Counted from the first letter of the stretch, positions 17,041-25,449 are shown. The stretch: DNA of 64,000 nucleotides from an uncultured Synergistales bacterium (GCA_905234075.1 CAJOGI010000001.1:1-64000); one strand, 5' to 3'. Numbers and translations: made by a program. The notes: generated by a model from the sequence alone, not told the origin.

Positions 17041-17062
17041 TGTAGTCCCCATTGTAGTCCCC
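17041..17062. repeat. direct repeat TGTAGTCCCC x2 in a 216-base gap
   Basis: TGTAGTCCCC at 17041-17050 and 17053-17062, separated by AT. It lies in the gap 16902-17117 between the GarR-like gene and the MATE gene, next to the MATE terminator and a 14-bp palindrome, TACTTAATTAAGTA (17096-17109). No gene is visible in this gap. The role of the repeat is unknown; operator or decayed element are both possible. Confidence 0.6.
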
Positions 17063-17095
17063 AAAAAAATTTTCGCTCCCAGAATTTCTGAGAGC
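17063..17095 (-). terminator. terminator of the MATE transporter gene
   Basis: On the minus strand GCTCTCAGAA and TTCTGGGAGC (17075-17095) form a 10-bp stem with one wobble pair, followed by GAAAATTTTTTT. It sits 23 bases past the MATE stop codon. Confidence 0.8.
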
Positions 17096-17117
17096 TACTT
17101 AATTAAGTATTATAGCA

Positions 17118-18482
17118 TTAAATTTTTATTCCGGCTTCAAATTTTTTATAGACGATAAGAGAAACGATCGTCATCAAAATATCCGCAACAACCTGCGTCC
17201 AGACGATGCCGTACATTCCAAAAATATAATTCATGATAAAGAGCAGCGGAATGTTAAAGACAACCCAGCGTGCTGAGCCAAGATATAACGCTTTGTCGCC
17301 GTGTCCGACTGCCTGAAAGAAATTCACTAAATGAAAACACATGAACATAAACGGAGTTGCTAAAGTTCTTGCGCGTAAAAAATCCGTGCCAAGCGCAACG
17401 GTCTGAGCATCAGCTATAAAAATTCTCATGATGTAGGGCGCAAAAATTTCATACATTGCAACGCTCGCAAAGCCGAAAATAATTCCGACACGCCGCGAAA
17501 AATTTACAACTTCCCTCATTCTGTTAAAATTCCCTGACGAATAATTATAAGCCGCTAAAGGCATCATTCCCTGACAAAGACCTATGCCGATATTTAACGG
17601 AAGTCTCTCGGCTTTCAGAACGATCCCCACAGCCGCGAGGGGTATATCTCCGTGTCCTGCCGCGAGCCTGTCTATGATGATATATGTTAAGTCAAATAAA
17701 AATACAGCGATGGCCGCCGGGACTCCGACAGAAAATATCGAGTAAATATTTTTTCGCGGAGGGGCAATATTTTTTATTGACAGTGAAAGAACGCTGACGT
17801 TTCTTAATTTATAAATCATCACTAAAAAATACGAGCATACTAAGACGTTCGAGAGCATTGTCGCAATTCCTGCACCGAGAACTTCGTAGCCCGGAGGCAT
17901 TAACACAAACATAAACAACGGATCTAAAAATATATTTATAATTCCGCCCATTGACACTCCGAATCCGGCCTGCTTTGCATAGCCCGTGCTGCGTAAAAAA
18001 TTCGAGAGCGTCATGGCTAAAATAGTCGGCACCGCTCCGATTACGATAACGCAATAAGTGTACTGTTCGGCAAAAATTAAAGTGTCATCGCTCGCGCCGA
18101 AAAGCCTCAAGGCCGGTTCCATAAAAGCAAAAATTAAAAGCGAGAATAAACCTGCGGCGATAATCGTCATGTAAAAACAGAACGCACTGATTTTTTTTGC
18201 TTCGTCGTCGCGCCCTGCGCCCATTAAACGCGATATTAAAGTCCCTCCGCCGATGCCGAATAAATTTGCGAACGAGATAGAAATATTAAAGACCGGCAAT
18301 AAAAGCGACACGCCTGCAACCATTAAAGGATTATTCGTTCGGCCTATGTAAAAAGTATCAGCGAGGCTGTAAATTAAAATTATTAACTGCCCGAAAATCA
18401 TCGGCAGAGCTAATTCAGTCAGTGCCTTAGGGACGGGCCGGGATTCAAAAATTTCGCGGTTATCGTTGTGAATTTTTTTCAT
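17118..18482 (-). CDS. MATE family multidrug/sodium antiporter
   Basis: A 454-residue protein with twelve hydrophobic helices in two homologous halves, typical of the MATE group. The first half begins KALTELALPMIFGQL and has RTNNPLMVAGVSLLLPVF and GGGTLISRLMGAGRDDEAKK. The second half has FSVGVPAAIAVFLFDL and GLCQGMMPLAAYNYSSGN. MATE proteins export drugs or metabolites in exchange for Na+ or H+. The ATG is preceded by GAAGGAG. It is transcribed alone and diverges from the NuoL-like gene, with a two-unit heptamer repeat in the gap. Confidence 0.92.
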   Translation of the reverse strand: MKKIHNDNREIFESRPVPKALTELALPMIFGQLIILIYSLADTFYIGRTNNPLMVAGVSLLLPVFNISISFANLFGIGGGTLISRLMGAGRDDEAKKISAFCFYMTIIAAGLFSLLIFAFMEPALRLFGASDDTLIFAEQYTYCVIVIGAVPTILAMTLSNFLRSTGYAKQAGFGVSMGGIINIFLDPLFMFVLMPPGYEVLGAGIATMLSNVLVCSYFLVMIYKLRNVSVLSLSIKNIAPPRKNIYSIFSVGVPAAIAVFLFDLTYIIIDRLAAGHGDIPLAAVGIVLKAERLPLNIGIGLCQGMMPLAAYNYSSGNFNRMREVVNFSRRVGIIFGFASVAMYEIFAPYIMRIFIADAQTVALGTDFLRARTLATPFMFMCFHLVNFFQAVGHGDKALYLGSARWVVFNIPLLFIMNYIFGMYGIVWTQVVADILMTIVSLIVYKKFEAGIKI

Positions 18483-18506
18483 GAAGTTTTCACGCTCCTT
18501 CTTTTT

Positions 18507-18525
18507 AGGTAGGAGTTAGGAGTTA
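18507..18525 (+). repeat. heptamer repeat copy (two units)
   Basis: AGG, TAGGAGT, TAGGAGT, TAAA in the divergent gap between the MATE gene and the NuoL-like gene. This is a short form of the dispersed repeat. Confidence 0.8.
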
Positions 18526-18557
18526 AATAAATTATAAAGTCGTGGTCAAAAATTTTT

Positions 18558-18568
18558 TATGCTAAAAT
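18558..18568 (+). promoter_or_regulatory. extended -10 promoter TATGCTAAAAT for the NuoL-like gene
   Basis: A TGn-TAAAAT extended -10 box 41 bases before the start codon. The same 11-mer occurs at 30112-30122 and 52576-52586. No clear -35. Confidence 0.5.
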
Positions 18569-18608
18569 AATTTTTAATTCCACGAAAATTTTTTACGAAG
18601 GGTTTTTT

Positions 18609-20540
18609 ATGATAATGTCAGGAAAATTTTTGCTCTCATTTTTAATTTTATGGCCTTTTATCGGAGGGCTGCTGTCGTATTTTATCGGACGCTCAAGCCG
18701 CAGAGCGCGTGATTATTTTGCTGATTGCGTCTGTTTGATTGAATTTATTGCCGCCGTTTTGAGTTATAAATTTTTAGGCTGTGAATTTTCTGTGCCGGAC
18801 GTGTGCGGACTTGGAATAAAATTTATGCTCGACGGCTTCAGATTTATTTACGCCGTGATAATTGCTTTCATGTGGCTCATAACGACTGTATTCTCACGTG
18901 AATATTTAAGGCATCACAGAAACAGAAACCGCTATTATCTTTATGTTTTAATGACGCTTGGCTCGATCATGGGAGTATTTTTGTCCGGCGATCTATACAC
19001 GACGTTTTTATTTTTTGAAATGATGTCGTTATTTTCTTATATTATGGTCGTTCAGGAAGAGACTCCCGAAGCACAGAGGGCCGCACAGACTTATTTAGCC
19101 ATTGCGATAATCGGAGGTCTTGCAACTTTAACAGGACTGATTTTATTTTATGCCCGTGTCGGAACTCTCGACATAGACGCGCTGGGGAAATTAAATCTTG
19201 ACGATAAAAGCGGCCTTTATGTTCCGGGATTTTTAATTTTTGTCGGATTTGCGGCAAAGGCGGCGATCTTTCCTTCTCATATATGGCTTCCGACAGCCCA
19301 CACAGCAGCACCTGCACCTTCAAGCGCACTGCTCTCAGGATTATTAACTAAGTCGGGATTATTCGGCGTTATCGTTTTGAGCGCAGGCCCGTTCCTTCAT
19401 GATAAAGAGTGGGGATTTATTTTAATTATTCTTGCAGTAATTACTATGGTGCTTGGCGCGGTGCTTGCGGTCTTCTCGATTAACATCAAAAGAACGTTAG
19501 CATGTTCATCAATGTCGCAGTTAGGTTTTATTTTAACGGGAATTTCCATGCAGTGCTTTCTCGGAGCTGAAAATGATTTAGCCGTTCGCGGAACTGTTTT
19601 ATACATGGTCGGACACTCGCTCATAAAGTTAGTTTTATTTTTCTGCGCCGGCGTAATTTTTATGAATACTCATCAATTAAATCTGAACGATATAAAAGGC
19701 TTCGGGCGCGGCAAAAAAATTTTTATGTTTGCATTTTTAATGGGGGCTCTTGGCCTCATGGGCGCACCGTTGTGGAACGGCTACATCGGAAAAACTTTAA
19801 TTCATGAAAGCATCGTCGAGCATATTCACGCACTGAGCATTAATGAAAAATTTTTCTTTCAGATTATTGAATGGCTCTTCTTAATTTCCGGCGGTCTGAC
19901 TGCGGCTTACATGATTAAATTATTCATAGCGTTATTTATTGCGAGGCCGTCGCCCGATCTTCATCAGAAAGAAATTTATATTGAGCCTTTGAACGCGGTT
20001 TTATTAACTCTCTCGGCCTTAATACTTCCGGTTATAGGATTTTTCCCCAATAAAATCGGCGATGCTGTAGGAATTTTAGGCTCCGGCTTCATGCACGGCC
20101 CCGAACATCATCACGCAGTAAATTATTTTTCGCTTGAGAATCTTGAAGGCGCGGTCATCTCGATAGTAATCGGCGTATGCGTGTATATATTTTTCATTCA
20201 GAAATTTTTGATTAAGGACGAAAAATATTTGGACTTATGGCCGGTTAAATTAAACATAGAAAATTTAATTTTCCGTCCTGTTATTGCCGTTATATTGCCA
20301 TTCATCGGCGCGTTGTTCGCACGAGTTATCGATTTAATTACGGCAGGGCCTGTAGCGTTGATGCTCTCGAACATGTCAAGAATAAAATTTATAAAGCCCC
20401 CTGAAGATACCGACTTCGGCTTTTATCATGACGAAGCAAAAGCCGAAACTGTAAGCGCACTGCTGCCTTCAAGTCTGGCATACGGCTTAGTAACTTTTGC
20501 TATAGGCTTATTGTTTGTGATAGCATTTTTGATGGCTTAG
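18609..20540 (+). CDS. orphan proton-pumping antiporter-like subunit (NuoL/MrpD family)
   Basis: A 643-residue integral membrane protein with about 16 helices and the Proton_antipo_M core (GLATLTGLILFYARVGTLD, GFAAKAAIFPSHIWLPTAH, APSSALLSGLLTKSG, MVGHSLIKLVLFFCAG). Conserved in-membrane Lys and Glu residues are present (FFEMMSLFSYI, KAAIFPSH). Such subunits move H+ or Na+ in complex I, Mrp antiporters and membrane hydrogenases, but never alone. None of the partner subunits is in this window; neighbours are MATE and HU. A histidine-rich loop (HGPEHHHAVNYF) lies near residue 500. It may pair with genes elsewhere or work as a standalone antiporter. Confidence 0.85.
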   Translation: MIMSGKFLLSFLILWPFIGGLLSYFIGRSSRRARDYFADCVCLIEFIAAVLSYKFLGCEFSVPDVCGLGIKFMLDGFRFIYAVIIAFMWLITTVFSREYLRHHRNRNRYYLYVLMTLGSIMGVFLSGDLYTTFLFFEMMSLFSYIMVVQEETPEAQRAAQTYLAIAIIGGLATLTGLILFYARVGTLDIDALGKLNLDDKSGLYVPGFLIFVGFAAKAAIFPSHIWLPTAHTAAPAPSSALLSGLLTKSGLFGVIVLSAGPFLHDKEWGFILIILAVITMVLGAVLAVFSINIKRTLACSSMSQLGFILTGISMQCFLGAENDLAVRGTVLYMVGHSLIKLVLFFCAGVIFMNTHQLNLNDIKGFGRGKKIFMFAFLMGALGLMGAPLWNGYIGKTLIHESIVEHIHALSINEKFFFQIIEWLFLISGGLTAAYMIKLFIALFIARPSPDLHQKEIYIEPLNAVLLTLSALILPVIGFFPNKIGDAVGILGSGFMHGPEHHHAVNYFSLENLEGAVISIVIGVCVYIFFIQKFLIKDEKYLDLWPVKLNIENLIFRPVIAVILPFIGALFARVIDLITAGPVALMLSNMSRIKFIKPPEDTDFGFYHDEAKAETVSALLPSSLAYGLVTFAIGLLFVIAFLMA

Positions 20541-20623
20541 CCCGTAAAATGCCATGAAAACATGTTGCATAATTTATAAAAGCTGATAAAATGCAGTAAA
20601 AAGTTTCTTAGGAGGTGTAAACA

Positions 20624-20911
20624 ATGACAAAAGCAGAACTTATTGAGGCAATCACTAATAAGCTGGACATGCGTAAAAAAGATGTTTCTCCAGTTGTGGA
20701 CGCAGTTTTCTCTGAAATTCAGAATGCGTTGTCGCAGGGGGATAAGTGCACGTTCGTAGGCTTCGGAGTTTTTGAAGTTAGAGAGAGAGCCGCCAGAGAG
20801 GGACGCAATCCTCAGGATCCTTCAAAAGTTGTTCTTATCCCGGCGAAAAAAGTGCCTGTCTTCAGACCCGGCAAAGAGCTTAAAGAAAAAGTGCTTGATG
20901 CTAAAATCTAG
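20624..20911 (+). CDS. hup: HU family DNA-binding protein
   Basis: A 95-residue histone-like protein that bends and compacts DNA. It shows the HU fold from MTKAELIEAITNKLDMRKK, the GFGVFEVRERAAREGRNPQ arm with the intercalating region, and the PAKKVPVFRPGKELKE C-terminus. The usual Pro at the arm tip reads as NPQDPSKVV, as in many bacterial HUs. GGAGG lies ten bases before ATG. Monocistronic, with a terminator just downstream. Confidence 0.97.
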   Translation: MTKAELIEAITNKLDMRKKDVSPVVDAVFSEIQNALSQGDKCTFVGFGVFEVRERAAREGRNPQDPSKVVLIPAKKVPVFRPGKELKEKVLDAKI

Positions 20912-20932
20912 CTTCAATGTAACTTGCAAGAA

Positions 20933-20970
20933 GTCTCCCGTTTTAATCAGCGGGAGACGAAATTGTTTTT
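20933..20970 (+). terminator. terminator of the HU gene
   Basis: GTCTCCCG (20933-20940) and CGGGAGAC (20951-20958) pair perfectly around a ten-base loop; GAAATTGTTTTT follows. Confidence 0.8.
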
Positions 20971-20997
20971 AACATACAAAAGTAAGGGAAAATTTTT

Positions 20998-21882
20998 ATG
21001 CTGCCTTTCAAAGAATTAACTTGGCAAGACAAAGAAATTTATACACAATACTATAAAAAATCACCTGTACACTACGCGGAATATTCTTTTTTAATTTTAT
21101 GGGCGTGGCGGCACGCTTATCCTATAAATATTGCGATAACCGGCGAGGATTTATGCTGGCTTCAATCCGGCGGGCCGCTTCCGGGAATGTTCGGGCCGAT
21201 AGGGAACTGGAACGCCGTTAAAGATTGGGATAAAGAACTCGAAAATTTAAGCCCTGCAAGCGTCGTTTATGACGTTCCTGAAGAAGTTAAAAATATTCTT
21301 GAGGGCCGGGACAACCTGCGCTTCTCTGAAGACAGAGACCAGCACGAATATGTTTACGCAGTGAAGGATTTGATCGGCCTGAAGGGCAAGGCGTTTGCCC
21401 ACAAACGCAACAGAGTCAGAGCCTTTCTCGACGGCTACGAATGGGATTACTACGAAATGACTCCGGATTTTTTTGATGAAGTCATGGACTTTCAGGAACG
21501 CTGGAGAATGCACAGGGACGAGACAATGAACGAAGAAGAAATAAAATCTCTCTATAACGAGGACATTGCTATACGCTCCGTGCTTGAAAAATGGAATGAT
21601 TTTAAGTTGACAGGGGGAGTCTTAAAGGTCGATGGAAAAATCATAGCCTACACAATCGCTGCTGAACTCGATGAAAAAAATCTTGATGTCATGTTTGAAA
21701 AAGCATTCCCGGAATATACAGGAAGTTATCAGGCTATAAATTATCTTTTTCAAAAAAATCAGGGCGTTAAATATGAGTGGGCCAACCGTGAGGAAGATAT
21801 GGGCGAACCCGGCCTCCGTGAAGCTAAAATTTCATATAATCCCTCAATGATGTTAAAAAAATACATCATGGAAATTGTATAG
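20998..21882 (+). CDS. DUF2156 family protein (GNAT-like, lysylphosphatidylglycerol-synthetase-related)
   Basis: A 294-residue protein matching DUF2156, a double GNAT-like fold related to the C-terminal domain of phosphatidylglycerol lysyltransferase. Markers are SPVHYAEYSFLILWAWRH, the KRNRVRAFLDGYEWDYY region and the end region YQAINYLFQKNQGVKYEWANREEDMGEPGLR in overlapping form (residues about 245-278). The family often occurs as a free-standing protein whose acceptor is unknown. It begins 39 bases after the HU terminator stem. Family call firm, function open. Confidence 0.85.
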   Translation: MLPFKELTWQDKEIYTQYYKKSPVHYAEYSFLILWAWRHAYPINIAITGEDLCWLQSGGPLPGMFGPIGNWNAVKDWDKELENLSPASVVYDVPEEVKNILEGRDNLRFSEDRDQHEYVYAVKDLIGLKGKAFAHKRNRVRAFLDGYEWDYYEMTPDFFDEVMDFQERWRMHRDETMNEEEIKSLYNEDIAIRSVLEKWNDFKLTGGVLKVDGKIIAYTIAAELDEKNLDVMFEKAFPEYTGSYQAINYLFQKNQGVKYEWANREEDMGEPGLREAKISYNPSMMLKKYIMEIV

Positions 21883-21898
21883 CAAGAAATAAACGCCC

Positions 21899-21927
21899 TT
21901 GCGAAAAAATTAATACTGCGTTAGAAT
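21899..21927 (+). promoter_or_regulatory. promoter of tRNA-Gly
   Basis: TTGCGA (21899-21904) and TAGAAT (21922-21927) are spaced by 17 bases and lie 27 bases before the tRNA. Confidence 0.65.
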
Positions 21928-21954
21928 TTTCAGCGTTAATTACATTACGACACT

Positions 21955-22029
21955 GCGGACGTAGTTCAACGGTAGAGCGTCAGCTTCCCAAGCTGAATGT
22001 TGCGGGTTCGAATCCCGTCATCCGCTCCA
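21955..22029 (+). tRNA. tRNA-Gly, anticodon CCC
   Basis: Full cloverleaf: GCGGACG acceptor, D arm GTTCAACGGTAGAGC, anticodon stem TCAGC/GCTGA enclosing TTCCCAA (anticodon 21987-21989), and T arm GCGGG-TTCGAAT-CCCGT. The 3' CCA is encoded (22027-22029). One acceptor pair, position 6 C against 67 A, is mismatched. Confidence 0.95.
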
Positions 22030-22045
22030 AATTTGAAAATAATTT

Positions 22046-22075
22046 CGGCTTCGTGTTTTTTCACGGAGCTTTTTG
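22046..22075 (+). terminator. terminator after tRNA-Gly
   Basis: GCTTCGTG and CACGGAGC form an 8-bp stem (one G-T) with a T6 loop, followed by TTTTTG. Confidence 0.8.
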
Positions 22076-22165
22076 TTAGAGAAAAAATGTATTATACTAA
22101 TCATTAATGAGGAATGAGAAATAAGTTTTAACTCGAATTAAAGATACAGGAAGGAAATTTTTTTA

Positions 22166-22387
22166 ATGAAAGTGCTTTTATCTTGCGTTCATATAATTGT
22201 CTCAATCGTGATGATTTTGGCCGTGCTTGTCCAGCAGCGTAAGCAGGGCGGTTTTTCCGGCGTGTTCGGCGGAGGTACTCAGCCCGACTCCGGGCAGTGG
22301 CAGAGATTTACGCCGCTCACAAAATTAACGATAGTGCTCGCATCTGTCTTCATGGTAACTTCATTTTTCATCGTATTCCTGAATTAA
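22166..22387 (+). CDS. secG: preprotein translocase subunit SecG
   Basis: A 73-residue inner-membrane protein with two helices (residues 5-22 and 50-70) separated by the conserved VQQRKQGGFSGVFGGG loop. SecG supports SecYEG-mediated protein export. GGAAGG precedes the ATG. The nicotinate phosphoribosyltransferase gene starts 14 bases downstream, so the two probably share a transcript. Confidence 0.95.
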   Translation: MKVLLSCVHIIVSIVMILAVLVQQRKQGGFSGVFGGGTQPDSGQWQRFTPLTKLTIVLASVFMVTSFFIVFLN

Positions 22388-22401
22388 TTTAGAAAGGGTC
22401 A

Positions 22402-23436
22402 ATGAAAGTGTTAAATTCCCTCAAAGACGTAACAGCTCTGAAAGTCAATCCGGCTCGTTTATACAGTGCCACGCATGACGAAATTAAATCGGGCGCAACG
22501 ACGGATATTTATTTTATAAATACCAGAGATGTGTTAAATTCCGTCAACATGCTCGACACTCCTGTTGTCGCGGAAATTTTTACGAGGACTACGGGAATGT
22601 TTGCCGGGCTTGCAGAAGTTCTTGAGCTTCTCAAAGATGCGCCGGTGAAAATCGAAGCGATACCCGAAGGCGAATATTTTTCCCCTAAAGAAGTGTTAGT
22701 GAGAATTACCGGGCCTTACGGGGCATTCGGTTATCATGAAACTGACATATTAGGAATACTCTCAAGCTCCTGCGCTTGGGCATCGGCTGCTCGTGAATGC
22801 GTCGAGGCCGCTGAAGGGAAATCAGTTCTCTCGTTCGGAGCGCGTCATCTTCACCCGGCAATTTCGCCCGTAATGGAAGCTATCGCCGTAAAATTCGGAG
22901 GCTGTTCGGGCGCAAGCTGTGTACTCGGAGCAAAGCTGGCAGGCCGTGAACCTTCAGGGACAGTTCCGCACGCCGCGATATTAATCATGGGCGACACTCT
23001 GAAATTAGCAGAAGCATACGATGCTGCATTACCGCCTGAAATCGGGCGCACATTCCTTGTTGATACGTTCCATGATGAATGTGAAGAGGCTTTGAGGCTT
23101 GCGCGTGCAATGGGAGACAGGCTCGATGCGGTGAGGCTCGATACGCCCGGCGAGCGCGGAGGAGTTACGCCTGATTTAGTGAAAGAACTTCGCTACAGGC
23201 TCGACAAAGAAGGCTTCAATAAAGTTAAAATAGTTGTGTCGGGCGGTCTAAATCCTGAGCGCATTAAAATTCTTGCTCAAGCAGGCGCGGACGTTTTCGG
23301 AGTAGGAAGCTACATCGCTCACGCCGTGCCGATGGACATGACAATGGACTTAAAAGAAATTAACGGAAAGCCTTTGGCAAAACGCGGAAGACTTCCCGGA
23401 AAACTTGAAAATAAAAGACTTATTAATGTAAAATAA
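22402..23436 (+). CDS. pncB: nicotinate phosphoribosyltransferase
   Basis: A 344-residue enzyme that joins nicotinate to PRPP to give NaMN for NAD salvage. It is the short NAPRTase form: GATTDIYFINTRDVL near the start, FGARHLHPAISP, the phosphate-binding VDTFHDECEEAL and AVRLDTPGERGG, and IVVSGGLNPERI plus FGVGSYIAHA at the C-terminus. The family overlaps in fold with quinolinate phosphoribosyltransferase (NadC), but the motifs and length favour nicotinate. It directly follows secG. Confidence 0.85.
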   Translation: MKVLNSLKDVTALKVNPARLYSATHDEIKSGATTDIYFINTRDVLNSVNMLDTPVVAEIFTRTTGMFAGLAEVLELLKDAPVKIEAIPEGEYFSPKEVLVRITGPYGAFGYHETDILGILSSSCAWASAARECVEAAEGKSVLSFGARHLHPAISPVMEAIAVKFGGCSGASCVLGAKLAGREPSGTVPHAAILIMGDTLKLAEAYDAALPPEIGRTFLVDTFHDECEEALRLARAMGDRLDAVRLDTPGERGGVTPDLVKELRYRLDKEGFNKVKIVVSGGLNPERIKILAQAGADVFGVGSYIAHAVPMDMTMDLKEINGKPLAKRGRLPGKLENKRLINVK

Positions 23437-23525
23437 TTTAGCTATCAATGTGGACAAGCCCCCGTTCACTGAAGATATAAACGCAATAAGAAATTAATTA
23501 ATTTTATCGAAAGGAATTTTTTATC

Positions 23526-23957
23526 ATGACGGGCAGCAGCTCATACTTGGCAAAACCCGGCCAGGTTGAAAGAAAATGGTATGTTATCGATGCGTCCGAC
23601 AGGTCATTAGGACGGTTGGCCGCAGAAATTTCAAAGATACTTACGGGCAAAAATAAACCCACATATACTCCTCATGTTGATACAGGCGACTATGTAATCG
23701 TAATCAACGCCGAAAAAGTTAAGCTCACGGGCCACAAGGCCGCGCAGTCAACATGGCATTATCACACGGGACACCCGGGCGGCTATCGTGCAACGTCTTG
23801 GGGCGTTCTCGTAAAGACAAAACCTGAAGCATTATTCCATCATGTTGTAAAGGGAATGCTTCCGCGCAACAGGCTGAAATATGCAAGCAAGCTGAAAGTT
23901 TACGCAGGCCCTAACCACCCCCACGCCGCGCAGAACCCGACAGCCCTTGAAATTTAA
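23526..23957 (+). CDS. rplM: 50S ribosomal protein L13
   Basis: A 143-residue large-subunit protein. Conserved stretches: KWYVIDASDRSLGRLA, TYTPHVDTGDYVIVINA, HTGHPGGYR, and VKGMLPRNRLKYA near the C-terminus. Preceded by GAAAGGA. rpsI follows after 15 bases, the near-universal L13-S9 pair. Confidence 0.98.
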   Translation: MTGSSSYLAKPGQVERKWYVIDASDRSLGRLAAEISKILTGKNKPTYTPHVDTGDYVIVINAEKVKLTGHKAAQSTWHYHTGHPGGYRATSWGVLVKTKPEALFHHVVKGMLPRNRLKYASKLKVYAGPNHPHAAQNPTALEI

Positions 23958-23972
23958 GGAGGTTAAGTAAAA

Positions 23973-24368
23973 ATGTCAGAAGATAAATATACATGGGGAA
24001 CAGGAAGGCGCAAAAACGCTCTTGCTCGTGTGCGTGTCTGCATGGGAACAGGCGAGATAAAAATCAATGACCGCACGGTCGAAGAGTATTTTCCGCGTTT
24101 AGTTTGGCAGTCTCAGGTCTATCAGTCATTGAAGACCGCAGGAGTTGAAGGCCGCGTCGATGTCTTTGTCAACGCTTCGGGCGGCGGTTTAACAGGCCAA
24201 GCCGGCGCAGTGAAATTAGGAATCGCTAGAGCATTAATAAAAATGAATCCGGATTTGAGATCTGCACTCAAGAAAGAAGGACTTTTAACGAGAGACCCAA
24301 GAATGGTCGAGCGCAAGAAGTTCGGTCAGAAGGGCGCAAGAGGAAAGAGACAGTTCTCGAAGCGTTAA
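23973..24368 (+). CDS. rpsI: 30S ribosomal protein S9
   Basis: A 131-residue small-subunit protein with YTWGTGRRKNALARV, GGGLTGQAGAVKLGIARAL, LLTRDPRMVERKKFG and the basic GARGKRQFSKR tail that reaches the P-site. Second gene of the L13-S9 operon; GGAGG overlaps the rplM stop region. Confidence 0.98.
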   Translation: MSEDKYTWGTGRRKNALARVRVCMGTGEIKINDRTVEEYFPRLVWQSQVYQSLKTAGVEGRVDVFVNASGGGLTGQAGAVKLGIARALIKMNPDLRSALKKEGLLTRDPRMVERKKFGQKGARGKRQFSKR

Positions 24369-24388
24369 AATTTTTGGAGACAATAAAA

Positions 24389-24416
24389 CCCCGTCGCAAT
24401 GGCGGGGAATTTTTTT
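24389..24416 (+). terminator. terminator of rplM-rpsI
   Basis: CCCCG (24389-24393) and CGGGG (24403-24407) pair around a nine-base loop; AATTTTTTT follows. It lies only four bases before the antitoxin gene, so the toxin-antitoxin pair would need its own promoter or read-through. Confidence 0.85.
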
Positions 24417-24420
24417 AACG

Positions 24421-24672
24421 ATGAATTACAACACAGATATAATTATAAAAACTGACAGTGATGTGAAGCAGGAAACTCAGGAAATTTTTGAGGCTCTCGG
24501 CCTCGACATTGGAACAGCCGTAAATATTTTTTTGCGTCAGGTAATAATTCATCACGGCTTGCCCTTTAGTGTCATGCTTGAGCCTAATGACATCACGGTC
24601 AACGCAATAAATAATGAATTACACGGGCCCTTTAACAGCGTTGAAGAACTTATGAAAGCCCTAAATGAATAA
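24421..24672 (+). CDS. relB: RelB/DinJ family antitoxin
   Basis: An 83-residue antitoxin with a ribbon-helix-helix N-terminus (IIIKTDSDVKQETQEIF, then LGLDIGTAVNIFLRQVI and HHGLPF), the typical DinJ pattern. The C-terminal tail (VNAINNELHGPFNSVEELM) should wrap the toxin. It overlaps the toxin gene by eight bases. No ribosome site is obvious because it starts right after the rpsI terminator. Confidence 0.9.
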   Translation: MNYNTDIIIKTDSDVKQETQEIFEALGLDIGTAVNIFLRQVIIHHGLPFSVMLEPNDITVNAINNELHGPFNSVEELMKALNE

Positions 24673-24949
24673 GCTGAAAATAATATATGAAGGCCAGTTC
24701 AAGCGAGATTATAAACTTGCTGTAAAGAGAGGCTTAAATCCTGATACATTAGCAGAGATTATATCGATGCTCGCTGAAGGAATCCCCCTGCCTCCTAAAA
24801 ATAGAGATCATAAACTTGTCTCCTCAAGAAAATACAAAAATATGCGAGAGTGCCATATTGAGGCTGATTGGTTGCTTGTATATCAAATTATAAACGACGC
24901 TTTAATATTACGGCTTGTTAGAACTGGAACTCATAGCGATTTATTCTAA
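24665..24949 (+). CDS. yafQ: YafQ family mRNA interferase toxin
   Basis: A 94-residue RelE-superfamily toxin. It shows KRDYKLAVKRGLNPD, the LPPKNRDHKL loop, and the YafQ-type RECHIEADWLLVYQI core followed by LRLVRTGTHSDLF, with the catalytic histidines (DH near 58, ECH, GTH). It should cleave mRNA on the ribosome when free of the antitoxin. The coupled start (ATGAAT inside the antitoxin end) is typical of such pairs. Confidence 0.92.
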   Translation: MNKLKIIYEGQFKRDYKLAVKRGLNPDTLAEIISMLAEGIPLPPKNRDHKLVSSRKYKNMRECHIEADWLLVYQIINDALILRLVRTGTHSDLF

Positions 24950-25002
24950 AAAAATGACGCAGCCGATTTTTTTTCGACCGCGCCGTTTTTATTTTTTCGC
25001 TT

Positions 25003-25449
25003 TTATGCTTCCGAAGTAATGCTGACTTTCTTGTGCGCTCTGTCCTGACTCTTCTCGGCGACTTCGATCGTCAAAACGCCGTTCTTGAAATTTGCCTTTG
25101 CAGTTTCGGGGTCAGCTTCTGCCGGGAATGAGATTGTTCTCTCAACTTTACCCCAGCTTCTTTCGCTGCGGAAATAATTTTTGTCGTCTCCGCCCTCTTT
25201 TTTCTCCGCTTTCTTTTCAGCAGAGAGCGTCAGCCTGTCCGAATAAACGTGAAGATCAACATCTTCAGGAGCTATTCCGGGCAGTTCGGCTTCAACAAAA
25301 ATTTTTCCGTCTTTGCGGTATAAATCTACTTTCGCGCCGAAACCTTTTTCAAAAAATGCATCGTTAATTCCCCAGCCAAGTCTGTCAAACATATCCATCG
25401 GGTCTTCCATCATTTTTCTCATAACAGGATAAAACATATCTCTTGCCAT
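25003..25449 (-). CDS. small heat shock protein (Hsp20/alpha-crystallin)
   Basis: A 148-residue ATP-independent chaperone. The alpha-crystallin domain runs from about residue 40 (KVDLYRKDGKIFVEAELPG) through VDLHVYSDRLTLSAEKK to ANFKNGVLTIEVAEK, the family signature. The start is the ATG at 25449 (MARDMFYP) with AAGGAG about 11 bases upstream; a longer in-frame extension to 25554 lacks a ribosome site. Transcribed alone, converging with the toxin gene. Confidence 0.95.
   Translation of the reverse strand: MARDMFYPVMRKMMEDPMDMFDRLGWGINDAFFEKGFGAKVDLYRKDGKIFVEAELPGIAPEDVDLHVYSDRLTLSAEKKAEKKEGGDDKNYFRSERSWGKVERTISFPAEADPETAKANFKNGVLTIEVAEKSQDRAHKKVSITSEA

Noticed and set aside
24950-25002. Shared terminator between yafQ and hsp20
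   Set aside because: GC-rich segments flank a T-run but pair poorly; I could not support a clean stem.
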